A stretch of DNA of 14,553 nt from Deltaproteobacteria bacterium. GTDB lineage: Bacteria > Desulfobacterota > Syntrophia > Syntrophales > UBA5619. The stretch is from NCBI GenBank assembly GCA_021372695.1, contig JAJFTY010000205.1:1-14553 (forward strand). Reading direction: 5' to 3'. A program made the position numbers and the translations under genes. The first letter of the stretch is position 1; the number at the start of each line of letters is the position of its first letter. Positions 8,656-13,878 of this stretch are shown piece after piece. The notes below the pieces were generated by a model that saw only the letters and a program-made list of their open reading frames with translations, ran no database searches and had not been told where the DNA came from.

Positions 8656-8744
8656 TCCTTGTATTGGCTGGCGTCCATGCCGCCGCGCAGTTCGTCGCAG
8701 CTTTGCCAGAGGGAGGAGTAGAGTTCGGATTTCTTGATCGCCAT
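8598..8744 (-). pseudogene. hsdM: N-terminal fragment of type I DNA methyltransferase HsdM
   Basis: From ATG 8744 leftward the first 49 residues read as a typical HsdM N-terminus: MAIKKSELYSSLWQSCDEL, then GGMDASQYKDYIL and FIKYISDKYAG. An RBS-like AAGGGGTG lies just upstream on the same strand, so the authentic start is preserved. After about V48-P49 (8603-8598) the frame runs antisense into the ygjP fragment and resembles nothing in HsdM; the N6-adenine methyltransferase domain, with its SAM-binding and NPPF-type motifs, is entirely absent from the window. This is the other breakpoint of the proposed inversion. Any transcript from the old hsdM promoter now runs antisense to ygjP' and hsdR. 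Confidence 0.87.
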
Positions 8745-8766
8745 GACACCCCTTGTTCAAAAGAAC

Positions 8767-8796
8767 TTAATAGCTTAGGAAGACGTAGGCGCGCAA
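8767..8796 (-). promoter_or_regulatory. Possible hsdM promoter
   Basis: On the minus strand TTGCGC (8796-8791) and TATTAA (8772-8767) are separated by 18 bp and lie about 25 bp upstream of the hsdM start codon. Both boxes are imperfect sigma-70 matches, so this is only a candidate. If active, it would now direct antisense transcription into ygjP' and hsdR. Confidence 0.25.
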
Positions 8797-8825
8797 TCGC
8801 CTGGTGGATTTGTCAGGCGATTTTT
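8795..8825 (+). terminator. Hairpin with T-tract, possible rho-independent terminator
   Basis: AATCGCCTG (8795-8803) and CAGGCGATT (8814-8822) form a perfect 9-bp stem with a 10-nt loop, running into TTTTT (8821-8825) on the plus strand. It could end plus-strand transcription coming from hsdR/ygjP', or be an operator-like inverted repeat upstream of hsdM. The stem is moderate in GC, so strength is uncertain. Confidence 0.45.
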
Positions 8826-9064
8826 ATACCGTTCTGGCGGTGGTGTCAAACCCCGAAGTGAAAGAGGTGATTTGCAGTGGCCTTCACCGGCCATTGAACA
8901 GACCGATCGAATCGCTATCTAGAGAGAACTCATGCGGCCACTTACGCGTACCCAGCGGATACTGAAATTCACGTCCATACCGGTAACCGGCAATACGATT
9001 GTCGGCGCTCCTAAGCGCGGTCGGACCGGTTGGCGCATCTCGTGATACCCCAATCCCGAACCAA

Positions 9065-9080
9065 TATCGACGCGTCGATA
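9065..9080. repeat. Perfect 16-bp palindrome, candidate ParB-binding site
   Basis: TATCGACGCGTCGATA is identical to its reverse complement over all 16 bases. It lies about 130 bp past the stop codon of the orphan parB. The length equals that of canonical chromosomal parS, but the sequence is different, so a role as the cognate site of this ParB is inference. Confidence 0.4.
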
Positions 9081-9159
9081 CGATTTATCCATACGACATA
9101 ATTACGATTATACCGATGGCGCCATCCGTTTTTGCTTCTCTTCGTTCTGCCAAATTCTG

Positions 9160-9203
9160 CGGATGAGCTTCGCCGGTCCTTCGGATGAACTTCGCCGATC
9201 CTG
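9160..9203. repeat. Two tandem copies of a 22-bp repeat
   Basis: Copies at 9160-9181 and 9182-9203 match at 19 of 22 positions (differences at unit positions 8, 17 and 22). Each begins CGGATGA and contains CTTCGCCG. They abut the 3' end of parB. Function unknown. Confidence 0.75.
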
Positions 9204-9208
9204 CGACC

Positions 9209-10009
9209 TCACGTCGGCTTCCTCTTGTTACTCACGGCCCGGGGGATGGCCTCGTCCAGGGTCTCTTTCAGGGAATTCATGGCCCCGATGAGGCCGGCCC
9301 GATCCTCCGCCGAGAAGTCGGGAAATTCCAGATTGCCGATCTTTTCAGCAAAGACGCCGATGCTGTCGATCAGGACCGCTGCCTTGCTCCGCTTCTGCGC
9401 CGGTGGAACGGCATCGCCGGTCTCCCTGGCGGCGATCCTGGCCTGCTGCTCCCGGTATTTCCTGAATTGGGTCAGCATGCTCCGTTCCTGCTTCTTGCGC
9501 GCGATGTCGATCAGGGTCCTTTTGGGGACGGAGGGGTCCTTGCGACACTCGTCCCGGATCTCCCTGGGAAGCCGGTTCAGGGAGAGGGTCTCCGAGATGG
9601 TGGGTTGGGATTTGCCGATGATGGTCGCCAACTGCCCCTGCTCATAGGCATGTTCGTCCATGAGGCGCTGGAGAGCTTCAGCCTCTTCGACAGGATTGAG
9701 GTCCTGCCGGAGGAGATTCTCCACGAGCGCGATCTCGGCGCAGTTGCCGCCGTCGATGAAGATGGCGGGAATGGCCGGGAGGCCCGCCTTGCGCGCCGCG
9801 GCGCAGCGCCTCTCGCCGGCAACGGCATAGACCAGACCGGTGGCCGGGTCCTGGCGGCAGACGACGGGCTCTATGATCCCCATCTGCTTAACGGAGGCGG
9901 TCAGTTCGTCGAGAGCCGCGGGGTCCATGTACTTGCGGGGTTGGCCGGGGTCCGGCTGGACTTCGGCCAGGGGCACCATGTAAAGCTGGTTCTTCATGTA
10001 CATTGCCAT
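9209..10009 (-). CDS. Orphan ParB/RepB/Spo0J-family protein
   Basis: 266 aa. ATG 10009 is supported by AAGGAGG eight bases upstream; ATGs at codons 3 and 5 are alternatives. The N-terminal ParB/Srx-like nucleotide-binding domain shows GERRCAAARKAG (residues 65-76, box II) and ENLLRQDLNPVEEAEAL (97-113, box III). A helix-turn-helix follows at about 122-146 (QLATIIGKSQPTISETLSL). The C-terminal third is charged, with a KR-rich tail, and could mediate dimerisation. ParB proteins are CTP-dependent DNA clamps that load at palindromic parS sites and usually work with a ParA ATPase. No parA is adjacent on either side, so this is not a standard chromosomal parAB operon; it may be an accessory or mobile-element ParB or a ParB-like transcription regulator. 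A 16-bp palindrome lies just downstream. Family assignment is secure, role is not. Confidence 0.9.
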   Translation of the reverse strand: MAMYMKNQLYMVPLAEVQPDPGQPRKYMDPAALDELTASVKQMGIIEPVVCRQDPATGLVYAVAGERRCAAARKAGLPAIPAIFIDGGNCAEIALVENLLRQDLNPVEEAEALQRLMDEHAYEQGQLATIIGKSQPTISETLSLNRLPREIRDECRKDPSVPKRTLIDIARKKQERSMLTQFRKYREQQARIAARETGDAVPPAQKRSKAAVLIDSIGVFAEKIGNLEFPDFSAEDRAGLIGAMNSLKETLDEAIPRAVSNKRKPT

Positions 10010-10017
10010 GCTCCGTT

Positions 10018-10024
10018 CCTCCTT
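10018..10024 (-). promoter_or_regulatory. parB ribosome-binding site
   Basis: AAGGAGG on the minus strand, eight bases before ATG 10009, a near-perfect Shine-Dalgarno sequence. It favours the first of three closely spaced in-frame ATGs. Confidence 0.85.
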
Positions 10025-10059
10025 TCGGGGTGAAAGTCACCCCCACCCTCCCCCCGGCC

Positions 10060-10075
10060 CCTCCCGTCGAGGAGG
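10060..10075. repeat. Small hairpin upstream of parB, possible dispersed repeat
   Basis: CCTCC (10060-10064) and GGAGG (10071-10075) flank a 6-base loop CGTCGA inside a C-rich context. Similar C-rich hairpins occur as dispersed intergenic repeats in many proteobacteria; whether this one is repeated in the genome cannot be seen here. Confidence 0.35.
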
Positions 10076-10295
10076 AGGAATGAGAGGTGATGGCCGGTCA
10101 GCCACGGGGCGATTGCCCCGCGCTGCGATCCGGATTCCGGTACGCACTTCAGCTCCGATGATGGCTCGGCGACGGGGGAAGAGAGCGAATGGTTGCCGAG
10201 GCGGCACGCAAACGCCAAAGATATTCGCATGGTTCGTTTGGCAGGACGATACAGAAAAGCCGGAGGGTAATCAAGAAAAAACTTTCGCAAAGCGG

Positions 10296-10339
10296 GGGGA
10301 GAGATTGATGAAATCCATATCATTTTCCCAATCTCCCCC
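10296..10339. repeat. Bulged inverted repeat in the parB-nhaA intergenic region
   Basis: GGGG-A-GAGATTG (10296-10307) can pair with CAATCTCCCCC (10329-10339), giving an 11-bp stem with one bulged A and a 21-nt loop. No T-tract follows, so it is not a typical terminator. It could be a repeat remnant or regulatory structure. Confidence 0.4.
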
Positions 10340-10413
10340 TCAATCCCCTCAATAATCAATGCATCGTCTATGCAACAAAACGGACGGCCTCGCCGTATGA
10401 TGCTTATGATGCC

Positions 10414-10441
10414 TTGTGATTTATCCGGTGCCGGGTATAAA
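10414..10441 (+). promoter_or_regulatory. Candidate sigma-70 promoter of nhaA
   Basis: TTGTGA (10414-10419) and TATAAA (10436-10441) are separated by 16 bp. Transcription would start near 10448, just before the structured leader, and give a 5' UTR of about 80 nt before nhaA. Matches are good but not perfect; no experimental support. Confidence 0.5.
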
Positions 10442-10448
10442 ATGGAGC

Positions 10449-10485
10449 GCCGCATCGGGCGAGCCCGGCCGCATTTTTGGGCGGC
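10449..10485 (+). promoter_or_regulatory. Structured nhaA leader with alternative pairings (possible cation-responsive element)
   Basis: GCCGC occurs twice (10449-10453 and 10468-10472), and both copies can pair with the single GCGGC at 10481-10485, so the two foldings exclude each other. Between them CGGG-CGAG-CCCG (10456-10467) forms a 4-bp stem with a tetraloop. The second folding is a short hairpin with the loop ATTTTTGG. Metal-ion riboswitch classes are known upstream of nhaA genes (Na+ and Li+ classes), but I cannot match this leader to a class consensus from memory. It may also be a simple GC-rich UTR. Confidence 0.35.
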
Positions 10486-10529
10486 AGCGGACGACGGGAT
10501 GTCCGGATGGCGATGGCGGAGGCAGGGTC

Positions 10530-11927
10530 ATGCAGGTCGAGGAGCGAAAAGAGAGCGGAGGGCTGGAAACGGCAGACCACCTGTTCTTCTACCCCTGGGA
10601 GCGTCAGTTCGAACGGCTCATCACCCCCTTCGAGGAGTTCATCCACCGGCAGACGACGAGCGGCATCATCCTGATGATCACGACGCTGATCGCCCTGATC
10701 CTCTCCAACTCGCCGTTGAGCGAGGTCTACGGCCGGATCGTCCACACCCCCTTTTCCCTCTCCCTGGGCGGCCTGGGCTTCGGGAAGGATCTGGGCCACT
10801 GGATCAACGAAGGGCTGATGGTCTTCTTCTTCCTCCTCGTCGGCTGCGAGATCAAGCGGGAGATCCTCGTGGGGGATCTGGCCGACATCCGGGCCGCCGT
10901 CCTGCCGATCGTCGCGGCAACGGGCGGGATGCTGATGCCGGCCCTGATCTACCATCTGCTCAACCCTGGCGGCGATACGGCCCATGGATGGGGGATCCCC
11001 ATGGCCACCGACATCGCCTTCTGCGTCGGCGCCCTGGTCTTGCTGGGAAAGCGGGTGCCGGCGGCCTTGACCCTCTTTCTCGTTTCCCTGGCGATCGTGG
11101 ACGATCTGGGGGCGGTCCTGGTCATCGCCCTCTTTTACACCGAGCAGATCCACCTCCTGTCGCTGGCGATGGCCGGTTTGGCCCTCCTGGTCCTGATGCT
11201 CTTGAACCTGGCCGGCGTCCGCCTACTGACCCCTTACGGCGTGGCGGGCCTCGGCCTCTGGATGGCCCTGCTCTCCTCGGGCGTCCACGCCACGATTGCC
11301 GGTGTCCTGCTGGCCTTCTGTCTGCCCGCCCGCCCGCGCCACGATTGCCTCTCCTTTTCCGTGCGGATGAAGGGACTCGTCGACGATGTCCGCAACTCCT
11401 GCCGTCCGGGGACGAACCTCCTGAAGGATACGGAGCAATACAGCCTGCTGAAGGCCATGATGGAAGAGGTGCGTCTGGCCGAGGCGCCGCTGCAGCGGGT
11501 CCAGAACGCCCTGCACATCCCGACCTCGCTGCTCGTCATCCCGTTCTTTGCCCTGGCCAACGCGGGGATCCCCGTCGATCCCTCGGCCTTCACCCAGCTC
11601 CTTTCCGAGGAGGTGACGCTGGGGGGGGTGCTGGGGCTGGTGGCGGGCAAGTTTGTCGGCGTCGCCGGTTTCAGCTGGCTGGCCCTGAAAACGGGTCTGG
11701 GCAGGCTCCCGTCGGGCCTGCGGATGGCCCACCTGGCGGGCGCGGGCCTCCTCGCCGGGATCGGTTTCACGATGTCCATCTTCATCGCGGAACTTTCCTT
11801 TCCCGGGAACGCCGCCCATCTGAATATCGCCAAGTCGGGGATTATCTTCGGCTCTCTGGTCTCGGGCCTCCTCGGTGTGGCCTGGTTGTGGCTGCTCTCG
11901 GCAACGGGCGGCGCCGGGAAGCCCTGA
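10530..11927 (+). CDS. nhaA: Na+/H+ antiporter NhaA
   Basis: 465 aa from ATG 10530, chosen because GGAGG (10518-10522) lies seven bases upstream and homology starts soon after; the frame is open to 10416 but that extension is low-complexity and falls over the leader. It is an inner-membrane protein with about 12 hydrophobic segments exchanging cytoplasmic Na+ (or Li+) for external protons. Key residues are present: D161 in MATDIAF, D191-D192 in VDDLGA, and K374 in the GK of the tenth-helix region. These correspond to E. coli D133, D163/D164 and K300, and the spacing D161 to D191 equals that of D133 to D163. The GIGFTMSIFIAELSF segment near the end is also typical. It is longer than E. coli NhaA (388 aa) because of an N-terminal extension and a long charged cytoplasmic loop (about residues 285-325), a form common outside the enterobacteria. 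It appears to be monocistronic with its own promoter and leader. Confidence 0.95.
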   Translation: MQVEERKESGGLETADHLFFYPWERQFERLITPFEEFIHRQTTSGIILMITTLIALILSNSPLSEVYGRIVHTPFSLSLGGLGFGKDLGHWINEGLMVFFFLLVGCEIKREILVGDLADIRAAVLPIVAATGGMLMPALIYHLLNPGGDTAHGWGIPMATDIAFCVGALVLLGKRVPAALTLFLVSLAIVDDLGAVLVIALFYTEQIHLLSLAMAGLALLVLMLLNLAGVRLLTPYGVAGLGLWMALLSSGVHATIAGVLLAFCLPARPRHDCLSFSVRMKGLVDDVRNSCRPGTNLLKDTEQYSLLKAMMEEVRLAEAPLQRVQNALHIPTSLLVIPFFALANAGIPVDPSAFTQLLSEEVTLGGVLGLVAGKFVGVAGFSWLALKTGLGRLPSGLRMAHLAGAGLLAGIGFTMSIFIAELSFPGNAAHLNIAKSGIIFGSLVSGLLGVAWLWLLSATGGAGKP

Positions 11928-12194
11928 AGACTCCGCCGGTGAGCCCATCGGATACGGCCTCCGCCCTGGCCGGGAGCCGCAATCATCCGTTCGTTCGATC
12001 CGGTTTCATCTCCCTCGCGATTCCCGGAAGGCTCCCGACCGTATCGGAATGGGAGGCAGCCTGTTCGAACAGCTCCCTGACGAGCCTCATTTCCTGCCTC
12101 ATGCGGGCGCCAAAGCCGCACCAACTCCTTTTATTTTTTGGCCGATCGTGCTAGGCGTGCCTGTCGGACCCATTCATGCAAACGGAGGATAACG
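11928..12194. other. Intergenic region between nhaA and the Cys-rich gene
   Basis: No gene is recognised. A T-rich TTTTATTTTTT tract (12128-12138) is present but without a convincing preceding stem, so no terminator is called. The GGAGG at 12184-12188, six bases before ATG 12195, is the RBS of the next gene. Confidence 0.5.
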
Positions 12195-12494
12195 ATGGAG
12201 ATGAAGGAGATCTGTCCGTGCGTCGTTCTGGACTGCCCGAACCACGGCATCTGTGCGAAATGCAACAGCCGACACCTGAAGAAAGGCTCCCTGAACTATT
12301 GCGCTTTTTATGCGGTGCTGCCGGAGCTTCAGGCGGCCGTTGCCGCATCACCCGAATCGCCGGCGGCGAAAAAGGTGGCGCTGATGGTGGAAACGAGGCT
12401 CGCGCTCTATGACAAGCTCATGGACAAGCACGGCCTCTCCCGGGAGAGGCAGGAGAAATTGCGGAAAGAGGTCGCCGATTTCAGCGATTATTAG
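12195..12494 (+). CDS. Small Cys-rich protein, possible metal-binding (DUF6485-like N-terminus)
   Basis: 99 aa from ATG 12195, with GGAGG six bases upstream; longer upstream starts in the frame lack an RBS. The N-terminal 40 residues contain six cysteines and two histidines: C7-P-C9, C14-PNH17, C20-x2-C23, H27 and C36. This pattern (CPNHGIC-x2-C ... H ... YC) suggests a small zinc- or iron-sulfur-binding knuckle and recalls short Cys-rich proteins of the DUF6485 type, by memory only. Residues 40-99 carry an Ala-rich segment and two charged helices, likely a helical hairpin or coiled coil. No signal peptide or membrane segment is seen. It stands alone between nhaA and the sucCD-type pair with intergenic gaps on both sides. 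Function unknown; that it is a real gene is supported by the RBS, the conserved-looking motif and the clean frame. Confidence 0.8.
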   Translation: MEMKEICPCVVLDCPNHGICAKCNSRHLKKGSLNYCAFYAVLPELQAAVAASPESPAAKKVALMVETRLALYDKLMDKHGLSRERQEKLRKEVADFSDY

Positions 12495-12608
12495 TCCGGA
12501 CGGGGTGAGGAGCCGGTTCCCGGAACCCGCTTCGCCGTACGGCCCTGTTTGATTGAATTTGTGATATAAAACGCACCCAACATCGACGGACGATTTTCCG
12601 GATGGCAA

Positions 12609-12683
12609 ACTTTGGCGACTTCGAAAGAAGTCGCCGGAACGGCGTCTGGATTGCGGCTTTCGCCGGTATCACGTTCGGGTGGA
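12609..12683. repeat. REP-like dispersed repeat with perfect hairpin ('VIPAKA(A)IQ' type)
   Basis: GGCGACTTC (12614-12622) and GAAGTCGCC (12627-12635) form a perfect 9-bp stem closed by a GAAA tetraloop. On the minus strand 12672-12646 reads VIPAKAAIQ, the well-known spurious-ORF signature of a dispersed intergenic repeat in many proteobacteria. The element fills much of the gap upstream of sucC. A TATAAA at 12565-12570 just before it could be a -10 box for sucC, but no good -35 accompanies it. Confidence 0.65.
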
Positions 12684-12732
12684 TTTCGGACGTTTTGCGA
12701 GTTCGGCAAGCCTTTCCTGTTGAGGAAGAAAG

Positions 12733-13878
12733 ATGAGGCTTCACGAATACGAAGTGCTGGATATTTTCGAACAGGCCGGGATTCCCGTGCCGCGCCGTGG
12801 ACTCGCAGCCACGGTGGACGAGGCCCTGCGGGCGGCGCGGGAGATCGGCTACCCCGTCGTCCTGAAGGCCCAGGTCCTGGTCGGGGGCCGGGGCCTGGCC
12901 GGCGGCATCAAGGCGGTCGAGTCGCCCGATGAGCTGGAGGCGGCGGCCGGGGCCCTTCTCTCTGCCGACATCAAGGGGTTCCCTGTCCACAGACTCCTGG
13001 TCTGTGATAAGGTGGAGGTCACCCAGGAACTCTACCTGGGGATGACGATCGACGGCTATTCGGGAAAGCCGGTCATCGTCGTGAGCACGGAGGGCGGAGT
13101 CCTCATCGAGAAAACGGCGCGCAGCGCCCCCGGAAAGATCGCATCGCTCCGCATCGATCCCGCCTTCGGCCTCTATCCCTACCAGGCACGCAACCTCCTG
13201 CGGCAGCTGGGCGTCCGGAGGCAGCTCATCGCCCCCTGGGCCGAGGTCATCGGGCAGCTGTACACGGTGTCGACCGGCTATGAGGCGCTCATCTGTGAGA
13301 TCAACCCGATCGCGGTCCAGCCTGACGGCCGGCTCGTGGCCGTGGACGCGGTTCTGGAGGTGGACGATTCGGCCCTCTCGCGGATCCCTTTCCCCCTCCC
13401 CGACCCGATCGACCGGATCGAGAACCCGCTGGAACGGCGCGGCCGGGAGATCGGCGTCACCTACGTGGACCTCGACGGGAACATCGGACTGATCGCCTCG
13501 GGTGCGGGGCTGGGGATGGCCTCCATGGACATCATCGGCGGGAGGATGAAGCCTGCCAACTTCCTCGAGACGGGCGGCGGGATCACCGCCGACCAGCTCT
13601 ACAAGAGCATGGAGCTGATCATGATGAAACCGGGGCTTCGGGGCATCTTCATCAACGTCTACGGCGGCATCAACCCCATCCATGAGGGGGCCAGGGGAAT
13701 TGCCCGTTACATCCGGGAGCACCATCTCAAAATTCCCGTCGTCGCCAAGGCCCTGGGCAACCGCCAGGAGGAGACCTGGGAGATCCTCCGGGCCGCCGGC
13801 GTCCATGTGGTGACGGAAGCGGCGACGGAAAGGGCGGTGGCGCGCCTGTACGAACTGGTCGGCGGAGGTGAGAAATGA
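12733..13878 (+). CDS. sucC: SucC-like ADP/GDP-forming CoA ligase, beta subunit
   Basis: 381 aa, close to the 388 aa of E. coli SucC. ATG 12733 is preceded by GAGG with 7-bp spacing and begins with the family's MRLHEYEVLDIFEQAGIPVP. The ATP-grasp half shows VVLKAQVLVGGRGLAGGIK (about residues 41-59), ELYLGMTID and an EINPIAV metal/nucleotide motif. The C-terminal flavodoxin-like half has DGNIGLIASGAGLGMASMDI and PANFLETGGG. The beta subunit binds nucleotide and acid and, with the alpha subunit, interconverts acyl-CoA + ADP + Pi and acid + CoA + ATP. One departure is the stretch N308-VYGGINPIHEGARG, where canonical SucC has NIFGGI(V/T)RCD; the usual Arg-Cys-Asp is absent. The substrate may therefore not be succinate. 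Its stop overlaps the sucD-like start (ATGA), so the two are translationally coupled. Confidence 0.9.
   Translation: MRLHEYEVLDIFEQAGIPVPRRGLAATVDEALRAAREIGYPVVLKAQVLVGGRGLAGGIKAVESPDELEAAAGALLSADIKGFPVHRLLVCDKVEVTQELYLGMTIDGYSGKPVIVVSTEGGVLIEKTARSAPGKIASLRIDPAFGLYPYQARNLLRQLGVRRQLIAPWAEVIGQLYTVSTGYEALICEINPIAVQPDGRLVAVDAVLEVDDSALSRIPFPLPDPIDRIENPLERRGREIGVTYVDLDGNIGLIASGAGLGMASMDIIGGRMKPANFLETGGGITADQLYKSMELIMMKPGLRGIFINVYGGINPIHEGARGIARYIREHHLKIPVVAKALGNRQEETWEILRAAGVHVVTEAATERAVARLYELVGGGEK

Larger units (their letters stand above)
8826..9208. other. Gene-free stretch between R-M island and parB
   Basis: No ORF with recognisable similarity on either strand; reading frames are broken and the composition is visibly less GC-rich than the flanking genes. 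It contains a short hairpin GCGCT-CCTA-AGCGC (9005-9018), the 16-bp palindrome at 9065-9080 and the 22-bp tandem repeat at 9160-9203. No tRNA, att site or intact insertion sequence was recognised. It may be scar sequence at the edge of the island. Confidence 0.6.
10025..10413. other. Divergent intergenic region between parB and nhaA
   Basis: No conserved gene is visible. Directly upstream of the parB RBS lies a C-rich/G-rich segment with a CCTCC-CGTCGA-GGAGG hairpin, which resembles proline-rich-frame dispersed intergenic repeats. Further right are an A-rich patch and a bulged hairpin (10296-10339). A very short frame, ATG 10308 to TAA 10355 (15 codons), follows a G-rich purine tract but shows no similarity I recognise. 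A parB promoter must lie here but no convincing pair of boxes was found. Confidence 0.5.

Noticed and set aside
3670..8744. Phase-variable R-M locus with invertible hsdS
   Set aside because: No site-specific recombinase and no second hsdS or inverted hsdS repeats are visible; breakpoints lie in ygjP and hsdM, not in target-recognition domains.
8367..8744. HsdM-like ORF of 125 codons as an intact small gene
   Set aside because: Only the first 49 codons resemble HsdM; the rest is antisense to ygjP.
8826..9208. tRNA, CRISPR array or intact insertion sequence in the gene-free stretch
   Set aside because: No cloverleaf, no regularly spaced repeats and no transposase frame could be found.
10370..12154. 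594-codon plus-strand frame overlapping nhaA
   Set aside because: Pro/Gly/Arg-rich out-of-frame reading of nhaA; nhaA frame has the conserved antiporter residues and an RBS.
12515..12527. GGTTC-CCG-GAACC hairpin after the Cys-rich gene as a terminator
   Set aside because: Short stem and no following T-tract.
12481..13806. 441-codon minus-strand frame opposite sucC
   Set aside because: Shadow of sucC; its C-terminal part is the spurious VIPAKAAIQ repeat reading rather than a protein.
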